From Alphaproteobacteria bacterium (GTDB taxonomy: Bacteria; Pseudomonadota; Alphaproteobacteria; BOG-932; Roseiterribacteraceae), in NCBI GenBank assembly GCA_903970575.1, contig CAJCJC010000292.1, forward strand, positions 1 through 13,946: 13,946 bases of DNA, given 5' to 3'. Positions 7,516-13,946 of this stretch are shown here, piece after piece; position 1 is the first letter of the stretch, and each line of letters starts with the position of its first letter. Both the position numbers and the translations under genes were made by a program. Below the pieces are notes generated by a model. The model was not told the DNA's origin. It saw only the letters and a program-made list of their open reading frames with translations, and did no database searches.

Positions 7516-7526
7516 CGCCGCCCTGC

Positions 7527-7542
7527 TGGCCGCATAGCGGCG
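7527..7542. promoter_or_regulatory. Imperfect copy of the palindromic putative operator, copy C
   Basis: TGGCCGC-ATA-GCGGCG has the same arm sequence and 3-base spacing as the copies at 5571 and 11199, with one arm mismatch. It lies just after the hydrolase stop and 97 bases before the CoA transferase start. The surrounding GC-rich inverted repeats mean it could instead be a weak hairpin at the end of the hydrolase gene. The remaining part of 7516-7638 shows no other clear signal. Confidence 0.25.
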
Positions 7543-7638
7543 CGTCGCCAATTTCGATCCCGGGGCGATGGCGGCCCGGGACCTCAGGGTCTATCAGTAA
7601 GAGCGATGCGCCCGCCGCGATTGACAGGTTGATTTGAT

Positions 7639-8829
7639 ATGAAGCCACTCGAAGGACTGAAGATCGTCGATTTTAGCCACATGCTGTCGGGTCCGACCTG
7701 CACCGGCATGTTCGCCTTGCTGGGCGCGGACGTCACCAAGATCGAGCGGCCCAAAACCGGAGACGGTTTTCGCAATTACACCGAGCATGCTGGGCCTCCG
7801 GGCTTGAGCCTGCCCTTCTGCGCGGCCAACGCCGGCAAGAAGTCGATCACGCTCGATTTCACCAAACCGGAAGCCAAGGAGATCATCCGGCGACTGGTGA
7901 AGGACGCCGATATCGTGGTCGAGAATTTCCGACCCGGCGTACCGGCAAAGCTCGGCGTCGATTGGGACAGCCTGCGCCAGATCAATCCAAAGCTGGTCTA
8001 TTGCTCGATCACCGGCTTCGGCCACAGCGGAGTCCTCCAGAACTGGGGAGCGCTCGATCAGGTGGTGCAGGCGATGTCCGGTCTCCTCTGGATGAACGGC
8101 GAACCGGATGACGGCCCGGTCAAGGTCGGCTTCCCCGTGCTCGACACCTTCACCGGCTATATGAGCGTCATCGCGATCCTGGCGGCGCTCAGGCGGCGGG
8201 ACATTACCGGCAAGGGCGAATTCATCGACGTGGCGATGCTCGATTGCGCGCTGAAAATGATGGGCGGCCCCGTCGCTTCGCATCTGTATACCGGCGAACT
8301 ACCTAAGCGGACCGGCAATCGCGGCTATCGGATGGTCGCGACGGCCGATCTTTACAAGACAGCAGACGGCTATATCGTCCTCGGCGCCAATCTGCAGCTC
8401 CAATTCGAGAAATTCTGTAGGGCGATGGGGCGCCCGGACATGGTCACCGACCCGCGCTTCATCGACCACGAGGCGCGTTCGGCGAACAACGCACTTTTGC
8501 GCGACACGATCATTGAAATGATGCGGGATCGCTCCGCCGCCGAGGTCGAGGCCTTGCTGGCGGAGGCGGAGGTGCCCGTCGCCATGGTGCGCAACCTTGC
8601 GGAGATTACCAGCCATCCACAATTCGACGATCGCACCTTGTTCGCCAAGGCGCGCATGCCGGGTCGCGAGGAGCCGATCACCTTGCTGAGCGCGGGCTTC
8701 CAGCTTGAGGGCGACCCGCTGGAGGTCGGCGCGATTCCGACGCTGGGCGAGCATACGGATTCGGTATTGGCGACGCTCGGCTATGACGACGCGGCGATCG
8801 CGGCCCTTCACGCGGATGGCGTGGTCTAA
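7639..8829 (+). CDS. CaiB/BaiF CoA transferase family protein
   Basis: This 396-residue protein has the hallmarks of class III CoA transferases: opening LEGLKIVDFSHMLSGPTC, the ADVTKIERP and KKSITLDFTKPEAK segments, DADIVVENFRPGV, and the catalytic aspartate Asp169 in VGFPVLDTFTGY. That is the same number as the catalytic Asp169 of formyl-CoA transferase. The length is typical. The family moves CoA between acyl-CoA and carboxylate through a covalent aspartyl anhydride, so this enzyme probably activates the pathway acid. Its acceptor is unknown. It ends in TAATG, sharing one base with the SDR start, so the two are translationally coupled. A racemase of the alpha-methylacyl-CoA type is a less likely alternative within the same superfamily. 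Confidence 0.93.
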   Translation: MKPLEGLKIVDFSHMLSGPTCTGMFALLGADVTKIERPKTGDGFRNYTEHAGPPGLSLPFCAANAGKKSITLDFTKPEAKEIIRRLVKDADIVVENFRPGVPAKLGVDWDSLRQINPKLVYCSITGFGHSGVLQNWGALDQVVQAMSGLLWMNGEPDDGPVKVGFPVLDTFTGYMSVIAILAALRRRDITGKGEFIDVAMLDCALKMMGGPVASHLYTGELPKRTGNRGYRMVATADLYKTADGYIVLGANLQLQFEKFCRAMGRPDMVTDPRFIDHEARSANNALLRDTIIEMMRDRSAAEVEALLAEAEVPVAMVRNLAEITSHPQFDDRTLFAKARMPGREEPITLLSAGFQLEGDPLEVGAIPTLGEHTDSVLATLGYDDAAIAALHADGVV

Positions 8830-9566
8830 TGAGCGCGCCGATCGACAAGGTCGTCGTGATCACCGGCGCCAGCAGCGGCATTGGCGAGGCGACGGCCGAA
8901 TGTCTCGCCGCCGCGGGCGCGCGCGTCATGCTTGTGGCGCGGCGCGCGGACCGGATGGAAGCGCTTGCCCGGCGCATCGAGGGGGCGGGCGGCGTCGCCG
9001 CGTTTTGCGTCGCCGATGTCAGCGACTCGGCGGCGATGCGGCGCGTGGCCGACGCGACGGTCGCGGCGTTCCGACGGATCGATGTCCTCGTCAACAACGC
9101 CGGCGTGATGTCGATCTCGCCGCTGTCCGACCTCAAGGTTGAGGATTGGGACAGCATGATCGATATCAATGTGAAGGGGCCGCTTTACGCCATGGCGGCC
9201 GTGCTGCCGGTCATGCTGCGTCAGAAAAGCGGGCATATTATCAACGTGGCGTCGACGCTGGGCCATCGGGTCAACGGCGGCGCCACGATCTATGCCGCGA
9301 CCAAGGCCGCGCTCCTCGCGATTTCGGAGGGATTTCGGCAGGAGATTGGGCCGGACATACGGTCGACCGTCATTTCACCCGGCGCGGTCACGTCTGAGCT
9401 GCATGACGGCATCGCCGATCCTGCTCTCCGCGAGCGGATCGCCGCCGCTTATGAAAAGGCGCTGCCGGCGATGGCGGTGGCCAACGCCATCCTCTACGCG
9501 ATCGCGCAGCCCGCCGATGTCGGCATCAACGAAATCGTCATCCGGCCGACATCGCAGAACTATTAA
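8829..9566 (+). CDS. SDR family NAD(P)-dependent oxidoreductase
   Basis: This 245-residue protein is a classical short-chain dehydrogenase/reductase. The cofactor motif TGASSGIG spans 12-19, NNAG spans 89-92, and the catalytic triad Ser142, Tyr155, Lys159 occurs in INVAST and YAATK. Arg38-Arg39 after the second strand suggest NADP(H) preference over NAD(H). It is cytoplasmic and would interconvert an alcohol and a ketone, fitting a hydroxyacyl-CoA or cyclic alcohol step next to a CoA transferase; the substrate cannot be fixed. It is joined to the CoA transferase by a 1-base overlap. It ends only 9 bases from the convergent DUF35 gene, with no clear terminator between them. Confidence 0.93.
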   Translation: MSAPIDKVVVITGASSGIGEATAECLAAAGARVMLVARRADRMEALARRIEGAGGVAAFCVADVSDSAAMRRVADATVAAFRRIDVLVNNAGVMSISPLSDLKVEDWDSMIDINVKGPLYAMAAVLPVMLRQKSGHIINVASTLGHRVNGGATIYAATKAALLAISEGFRQEIGPDIRSTVISPGAVTSELHDGIADPALRERIAAAYEKALPAMAVANAILYAIAQPADVGINEIVIRPTSQNY

Positions 9567-9575
9567 GGGCAGCGT

Positions 9576-9965
9576 TCAGGCGAAGGTGAACTGGGGCAGG
9601 ACGATATCGCCTTCAGGCTGGAAAACCACCCGCACCCTTGCGCCGATCTCGGGCGCGCGCCCTTTGGCGTCGACCAGGTTCGCCATCAAATACGGTCCCT
9701 CGGTCAGCTTTACCCGCAGCACGACATAGGGCGTCGGCATGTCGGCGAAATATTGCTTATGCATCACGACCCAGGACCAGATTTCGCCCGTGCCGGCCAT
9801 ATCCGTCCAATGCAGGTCGGGCGAGCCGCAAGCGACGCAGCGCCGGCCCGGCGGAAAGAAGATATGACCGCAGGGCGCGCAGCGCTGAAGCCGCAGCACG
9901 CCCTCGCGCCCAGCTTCCCAGAACGGACGGTCGACTTCGGTGGGGATTGGCAATAATCCGGGCAT
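9576..9965 (-). CDS. Zn-ribbon domain-containing OB-fold (DUF35) protein
   Basis: This 129-residue protein has a rubredoxin-like zinc ribbon with Cys29, Cys32, Cys43 and Cys46 (CAPCGHIFFPP then CVACGS). An OB-fold follows (GTGEIWSWVVMHKQYF, PYVVLRVKLTEGPYL, and a closing GARVRVVF). This is the standard DUF35 layout and length. DUF35 proteins are partners of thiolase-superfamily enzymes: they help acyl-CoA binding and are needed for activity in complexes such as Ltp2-ChsH2. The ATG start shares one base with the thiolase stop (TGATG); a GTG one codon earlier would overlap by 4. Either way the two are translationally coupled, which strongly implies a complex. Confidence 0.92.
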   Translation of the reverse strand: MPGLLPIPTEVDRPFWEAGREGVLRLQRCAPCGHIFFPPGRRCVACGSPDLHWTDMAGTGEIWSWVVMHKQYFADMPTPYVVLRVKLTEGPYLMANLVDAKGRAPEIGARVRVVFQPEGDIVLPQFTFA

Positions 9966-11122
9966 CACAGACCGAGGATGTTGGCGGAGCAGATGGGCGA
10001 ACAGGTAACGTCGAGCGCGAGTTCACAATCCTTGACCTGGCGCGGGCCGGCCTCGCCGCGCAATTGGCGCACCGCCTCGACGGTCAACGCCCAGCCCTGC
10101 ATATAGCTTTCGGACAAATGGCCGCCGGCGGTATTGATCGGCAGCGCGCCATCGCGCTTGTGGTTGCCGTCGAGAAGCCACGGGCCGGCCTCTCCGCGTT
10201 GGCAGATTCCCATCCCCTCCAGCGCGAACACGATCGCGGTGGAGAAATTGTCATACATCTGCGCGAAATCGAGATCGGAGGGTTCCACGCCGGCCCGCGC
10301 GAAAAGCCGCCCGCGCAGATCGTCGAGCGCGCCGAACCAGCAATCGTCCGACCCGTAATAATAGCTCATCACCCCGGAAACGCCCGAGGACAGCACGCGC
10401 ACCGGCGTCATTTTAAGGTCCCGCGCCCGCTCGAGGCTGGTCACGATATAGGCGACGCCGCCATCGTTCACGAGGCAGTAATCGAGCCGCCGCAGCGGGT
10501 CGGCGATGAACGGCGCGTTGAAATAATCCTCCCGCGTGATCGGCGTTTGCATGATCGCGTTCGGGTTCAACGAGGCGTTGGCGCGGTTGGAGATCGCGAT
10601 TTCCGCCAACGCCTCGATCGGCGTTCCGAATTCATGCTGATGACGGCGGAACAGCATGCCGTAATAGGCGCCGTTCGAGGTCATGCCATAGGGGTCGTCA
10701 TAGCGTGAGGTTGGGATCGCGCCGCCGCCATAGCTCACCTGCGACGAGCGACCGCTATTGCCATAGACGCAGGCGATCACGTCCGCCTGTCCGGCCTGGA
10801 TCAGCGTCGCGGCCTGAAACAGCGCGACGCCGGACTGGCTGCCACCCGCCGATTGGAAGTTGACGTAGTTGACATCCTCCAACCCGGCATCCGCGCAGAA
10901 TTTGAGGTAGGAGTTGAGGCGGGCGACGATAACGCTGTCGATTTCCCGCTTTTCCAGTCCCGAATCCGCGAGCGCGACATAAAATGCGTCGAGCGCCAGA
11001 TCGTAATCGGTGCGCGCCGGGTTGATGTCCCGATACAGCGCCCGAAACGGCGTCGTGCCCACGCCGACGATGCACGGTATCCGGTCAGGCGTAAGCTTCG
11101 AGGGCGTGAAATCGGATGGCAT
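9965..11122 (-). CDS. Thiolase-fold (SCP2/Ltp2-like) protein, probable retro-aldolase subunit
   Basis: This 385-residue thiolase-superfamily protein has the IVGVGTTPF start, a SAGGSQSGVALFQAA helix, NDGGVAYIVTS and a C-terminal CSPICSANILGL. The nucleophilic Cys of true thiolases is absent: the matching segment reads GGSQSG (93-98). The GHP histidine is replaced as well, giving GGHLSESYMQG with Tyr340 at that place. Tyr290 lies in AQMYDNFS. The Tyr290-Tyr340 spacing of 50 equals that of the catalytic Tyr294/Tyr344 pair I recall for the steroid side-chain aldolase Ltp2. A retro-aldol cleavage of a beta-hydroxyacyl-CoA is therefore more likely than thiolysis. It overlaps its DUF35 partner and diverges from the aldehyde dehydrogenase gene. 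The family call is firm; the aldolase activity is inferred. Confidence 0.88.
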   Translation of the reverse strand: MPSDFTPSKLTPDRIPCIVGVGTTPFRALYRDINPARTDYDLALDAFYVALADSGLEKREIDSVIVARLNSYLKFCADAGLEDVNYVNFQSAGGSQSGVALFQAATLIQAGQADVIACVYGNSGRSSQVSYGGGAIPTSRYDDPYGMTSNGAYYGMLFRRHQHEFGTPIEALAEIAISNRANASLNPNAIMQTPITREDYFNAPFIADPLRRLDYCLVNDGGVAYIVTSLERARDLKMTPVRVLSSGVSGVMSYYYGSDDCWFGALDDLRGRLFARAGVEPSDLDFAQMYDNFSTAIVFALEGMGICQRGEAGPWLLDGNHKRDGALPINTAGGHLSESYMQGWALTVEAVRQLRGEAGPRQVKDCELALDVTCSPICSANILGL

Positions 11123-11287
11123 GAGACCCAGTTTTCCAGACGGTCGCGGCGGAGTTTATGGTCGCGTCGTTTTTCCGGCGGCAATCGACGCAAGGCCCTT
11201 GGCCGCATTGCGGCCGGAACCGCACGAAGCCTCGCGATGACCCTCATAGCATGAAGATGTTGCGGAAATCATAATAGGTAACGCGCC
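11123..11287. promoter_or_regulatory. Divergent promoter region between thiolase-fold gene and aldehyde dehydrogenase
   Basis: These 165 bases lie between divergent starts and must drive both genes. The palindrome at 11199-11215 sits almost exactly in the centre, about 80-86 bases from each start, a good place for a shared operator. I cannot identify convincing -35/-10 boxes. Confidence 0.45.
11199..11215. promoter_or_regulatory. Palindromic putative operator, copy B
   Basis: GGCCGC-ATT-GCGGCC (11201-11215) is a perfect 6-bp inverted repeat with a 3-base centre. The 17-base string TTGGCCGCATTGCGGCC matches copy A at 5571-5587 with one difference at the centre. Its central position in the divergent region suits a regulator that controls both flanking genes. 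The binding protein is unknown. Confidence 0.45.
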
Positions 11288-12786
11288 ATGGATACGCATA
11301 TCGCAAAATCGGCGTTCGTCGCGGAGATTGAGGCCGGGCTGATCGCCGGCGGACCCAAGAAGCTTTTGATCGGCGGCAAATGGATTGACCCGGTTTCGGG
11401 CGGGAATTTCCCCACGATCAACCCCGCCACCGGCGAGGTTCTGGCCCATATCGCGGAAGGCGGAGCCCAGGATATCGATCTGGCGGTCGCGGCGGCGCGC
11501 AAAGCGCTGAACGGGCCATGGGGCCGTTCACGCCGTTCGAGCGCCAGGAATTGATCCTGAAATTCTGCGACGCCATCGAGGCGAACTGGGATGAGCTGTG
11601 CCTGCTCGACACGCTGGAGATGGGCGCGCCCTACGGCCGGTCGCGCCGCGAGATCATCGGCCGTCTGCGCTTTTGCGCCGGCCTCGCCACCGCGCTGCAT
11701 GGCGAAACGATCGCGACCTCGGTTCCCGGCGAGGCATTCGCCTATACGCTGAAAGAGCCGGTCGGGGTCGTTGGCGCGATCATTCCCTGGAATGGGCCGC
11801 TGCCGGCGACGATCTGGAAACTGGGCCCCGTCCTCGCCACCGGCTGCGCCCTGGTGCTAAAGCCCGCCGAGGAGGCGTCGCTGACGGCTTTGCGCCTGGG
11901 CGAGTTGCTGCTGGACATCGGGCTTCCGCCCGGCGTGATCAACATCGTCACCGGTTTCGGCGAAACCGCCGGCGCCGCGATCGCCAATCACCCGGACGTC
12001 GATAAGGTGGCCTTCACTGGCTCGAACGAGACCGGGCGGCACATCGTTCGCGCCTCGGCAAGTAATATGAAGCGCCTGTCGCTCGAACTCGGTGGAAAGT
12101 CGCCGCACATCATCTTCGCCGACGCGGATTTGGAGGCGGCGGCCCGGTCGGCGGCCATGGGCGTGTTCGCCAATAGCGGGCAGGTGTGCTGCGCCGGCAC
12201 GCGCGTGTTCATCGAAAAGCCGATTTATGACGAGTTCGTCGCGCGGGTGGCCGAGATCGCCCGCCATCTCAAGGTTGGCAACGGCCTCGATCCGGCGACC
12301 GAGATCGGGCCGTTGGTCTCGGGCCAGCAACTGGATCGCGTTGTCGGCTACCTCGATATCGGGAAGCGCGAAGGGGCGGAGGTTCTGGCCGGCGGCGGCC
12401 GATTGACCGAAGGGGCGTTGGGTAAGGGTTTTTTCGTCCAGCCCACCGTCTTCGCCAATGTGGGGGATTCCATGCGGATCGCCACGGAGGAAATCTTCGG
12501 GCCGGTGCTGTCGGCGATTCCCTTCACCGAGTTCGACGAGGTGGTCGCTCGCGCGAACGACACCCGCTTCGGCCTCGCGGCCGGGGTGTGGACCCGCGAT
12601 CTTTCAAAGGCGCACCGCATCGCCGCGCGGATTCGGGCGGGGTCGGTCTGGATCAATTGCTACAACATCTTCGACGCCGCCCTGCCATTCGGCGGATACC
12701 GCGAAAGCGGCTATGGCCGGGAATCCGGCATCCAGCAATTGGAGGAATACATGCAGGTAAAGGCTGTTACGATACAGGTTGGTTAA
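11288..12786 (+). pseudogene. Aldehyde dehydrogenase, interrupted by a single-base frameshift
   Basis: Two overlapping frames together make one NAD(P)-dependent aldehyde dehydrogenase. The first (11288-11554) gives the N-terminus up to KALNGPWG and then ends out of frame. The second carries on from [13 protein letters not shown] to the stop at 12786. Adding one base near 11520-11523 restores a 499-residue protein of normal family length. The catalytic residues are all intact and, in restored numbering, are Asn169 (IPWNG), Glu267 (LELGG) and Cys301 (GQVCCAG), nearly the numbering of human ALDH2. It would oxidise an aldehyde to an acid in the cytoplasm, probably a product of the adjacent cleavage enzyme. 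The decay is limited to one base, so either the break is very recent or it is a sequencing error in a G run. An AGG lies 8-10 bases before the ATG. Confidence 0.85.
11518..11526 (+). other. Frameshift site in aldehyde dehydrogenase
   Basis: At ATGGGGCCG the reading must slip back one base, or one G must be restored, to join GPW to GPFTPFERQ. The site is a run of four G (11520-11523). No typical slippery heptamer with a downstream structure is obvious, so programmed frameshifting is less likely than mutation or base-calling error. Confidence 0.75.
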
Positions 12787-12818
12787 GGCATTATACGCGC
12801 ACGCGCGCCGTGGCCGGC

Positions 12819-12917
12819 GTCACCCCTACCTCGCCTCCCCCATCGAGGGGGAGGGACATGAAATCAGAGGCTTAAAAAGCCCTCCCCCTCGATGGGGGAG
12901 GGTCGGGTGGGGGTGAT
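12819..12917. repeat. REP/BIME-like inverted repeat pair
   Basis: A perfect 22-base arm at 12834-12855 is repeated in reverse complement at 12880-12901 around a 24-base loop. Outside the arms the similarity continues imperfectly (CACCCCTACC on the left against GGTGGGGGTG on the right). Each arm is itself a palindrome, CCTCCCCC-atcga-GGGGGAGG. This matches the GC-rich REP-type intergenic elements of alphaproteobacteria as I recall them. It lies between the aldehyde dehydrogenase and the dioxygenase genes and could fold in RNA to end or stabilise the upstream transcript. The rest of 12787-12954 shows only the dioxygenase ribosome site. Confidence 0.8.
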
Positions 12918-12945
12918 GGCGCCAATAATCGCGAGTCTAACGGAT

Positions 12946-12950
12946 GGAGA
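12946..12950 (+). promoter_or_regulatory. Ribosome binding site that fixes the dioxygenase start
   Basis: GGAGA lies 4 bases before the ATG at 12955. An earlier in-frame ATG at 12892 lies inside the REP-like repeat and has no such site, so 12955 is the start. Confidence 0.75.
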
Positions 12951-12954
12951 TAAA

Positions 12955-13929
12955 ATGGACGCCATCATCAACGCGCCGCATGAATTCGAGGTTACGCCGG
13001 ACATCGTCGACGCCTATGCGCGGGATGGGGCGGTCATGCTGGAGCAGCCTTTCGGACCGGAATGGATCGACGGGCTGGAGCAGGCGATCCAGGACATATT
13101 TCGGCGATATGAAAATGGGACATATCCCGGCGACATCTTCAACCAGGATGGCCGCTTCGAGATCACGGGGGCTATAGGCTTCCATCCCTTCGTCCGCCGC
13201 TGGGCGCTGGAGTCGCGCGCGGCCGAGTTTGTCGGGCGCGTCATAGGTTGCAAGACCGTGCGGCTTTATACCGATAAGGATATCGCGTTCGGCAAGCGCG
13301 GAACGACCGAGAACGCCACGATCGGCGCCACGAGTTTCCATATCGACGGTTCGGCCTGGGGGTTTCTGGGCGAACATATCCCCTCTTTCTGGCTCGCGCT
13401 TTCCGACGTGGGCATGACCAAGGGGCCGCTGGTCGTGGCGGCGGGATCGCACAAGAAGATGGACAGGCTGATCCTGCCCAGCCCGAACAACCCGGACGAC
13501 GAAGTCGCCGAGGGCTTTCTGCCCTATGCCGCCATGCGTGAATTCCTGGATCGCCATGATTTTCCGATGAAAATCTTTCCGGCGCGGCGGGGCGATGTCG
13601 TCGTTCTCAATCCCCTTGTCGTCCATGGCTCCATACCGATGCGGGAGGCCGGCTTTCGAGTCGCGCTTTCCACGCGATGGCTGGGGGAGGATGCGCGCTG
13701 GCGCGCCGCGCCCATCCAGCCGGGCAGCGCGCCCTACGCCGGGGAATTCGCCGAAGGATCGCCCCCCTCGGACGAATTTTTCCCTGTGATCTGGGATTCC
13801 GAGCGCGGGAATGTATCCAAATTGACCGGCGCCGAAGCCCGCCACACGCTGACGGAACGCAAGGGCAAGATGGTCTACAAGGAATTCAGCCGCGTGGAGA
13901 CGCAGAACTACGCCAAGATCGACGCGTGA
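12955..13929 (+). CDS. Phytanoyl-CoA dioxygenase (PhyH) family protein
   Basis: This 324-residue protein belongs to the Fe(II)/2-oxoglutarate-dependent PhyH family. The iron ligands are His129 and Asp131 (SFHIDGSAWG) and the distal His224 (LVVHGSIP). Arg235 in the following GFRVALSTRW probably binds 2-oxoglutarate. The intervening PSFWLALSDVGMTKGPLVVAAGSHK is the family's characteristic core. The enzyme would hydroxylate an unactivated carbon, in the namesake case the alpha carbon of a branched acyl-CoA, in the cytoplasm. It follows the aldehyde dehydrogenase after a 168-base gap that holds the REP-like repeat, so it may have its own promoter. Bacterial members act on varied substrates, including small acids and natural products, so the substrate is open. 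The ATG at 12955 is preferred to one at 12892. Confidence 0.9.
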   Translation: MDAIINAPHEFEVTPDIVDAYARDGAVMLEQPFGPEWIDGLEQAIQDIFRRYENGTYPGDIFNQDGRFEITGAIGFHPFVRRWALESRAAEFVGRVIGCKTVRLYTDKDIAFGKRGTTENATIGATSFHIDGSAWGFLGEHIPSFWLALSDVGMTKGPLVVAAGSHKKMDRLILPSPNNPDDEVAEGFLPYAAMREFLDRHDFPMKIFPARRGDVVVLNPLVVHGSIPMREAGFRVALSTRWLGEDARWRAAPIQPGSAPYAGEFAEGSPPSDEFFPVIWDSERGNVSKLTGAEARHTLTERKGKMVYKEFSRVETQNYAKIDA

Positions 13930-13946
13930 TCTCCCGAAGCGGGGCA

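Noticed and set aside
7621..7626. TTGACA resembling a -35 promoter box
   Set aside because: It is only 13 bases before the CoA transferase start codon, leaving no room for a -10 element and leader.
9567..9575. Terminator between the convergent SDR and DUF35 genes
   Set aside because: The gap is 9 bases and I see no stem-loop with a T-tract.
9638..10708. Open plus-strand frame of 356 codons
   Set aside because: It is antisense to the DUF35 and thiolase-fold genes, whose motifs are clear; the frame is rich in Arg and has no domain.
11518..11554. Programmed -1 frameshifting in the aldehyde dehydrogenase
   Set aside because: No X-XXY-YYZ slippery heptamer is present, and this enzyme family has no known frameshifting; a missing base explains it better.
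12892..12954. Upstream in-frame ATG for the dioxygenase
   Set aside because: It lies in the REP-like repeat, and its extra 21 residues are repeat-derived; the ATG at 12955 has a proper GGAGA site.
12937..13845. Open minus-strand frame of 302 codons
   Set aside because: It is antisense to the PhyH gene, which has all its metal ligands and a good ribosome site.

Overview
The window looks like a piece of a high-GC alphaproteobacterial chromosome. The grounds are GC-rich third positions, frequent GTG/TTG starts, overlapping gene ends, long open antisense frames, and gene families (CaiB/BaiF transferase, PhyH dioxygenase, DUF35 protein, IclR regulator, TPR protein starting MNRQQRRA) that are common together there. 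The genus cannot be fixed from the sequence alone. I see no tRNA, rRNA, CRISPR array, transposase or integrase. No gene-free stretch exceeds about 175 bases.

Layout. (1) 1-960, minus: the N-terminal 320 residues of a TPR protein that runs off the left edge. (2) 1134-5475, minus: a tightly packed operon. In transcription order it holds a small unrecognised protein, methyltransferase B, an MFS transporter, a NIPSNAP-family protein and methyltransferase A. The junctions are a 4-base overlap, a 4-base gap, a 25-base gap and a 0-base gap. The two methyltransferases are clear paralogs that share an unusual N-terminal region of about 190 residues. (3) 5630-6484, minus: an IclR-type regulator, divergent from (4) an alpha/beta hydrolase (6652-7515, plus), followed by a CaiB/BaiF CoA transferase and an SDR oxidoreductase (7639-9566, plus, joined by a TAATG overlap). 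(5) 9576-11122, minus: a thiolase-fold protein overlapping a DUF35 zinc-ribbon/OB-fold protein. (6) 11288-13929, plus: an aldehyde dehydrogenase broken by one missing base, a REP-like inverted repeat, and a phytanoyl-CoA-dioxygenase-family protein.

Working together. From family knowledge, regions 3-6 look like a catabolic set. The CoA transferase would activate a carboxylic acid, the Fe(II)/2-oxoglutarate dioxygenase and the SDR would oxidise it, the thiolase-fold/DUF35 pair would break a C-C bond, and the aldehyde dehydrogenase would oxidise an aldehyde product. The thiolase-fold protein lacks the normal catalytic Cys and His. It has two Tyr residues placed like those of the Ltp2 retro-aldolases, so aldol cleavage is more likely than thiolysis. 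The substrate is unknown. The methyltransferase/transporter operon may belong to the same pathway: a near-identical 17-base palindrome lies upstream of that operon and in the thiolase/ALDH divergent promoter region, and a weaker copy lies upstream of the CoA transferase. This suggests one shared regulator, but that link is inference.
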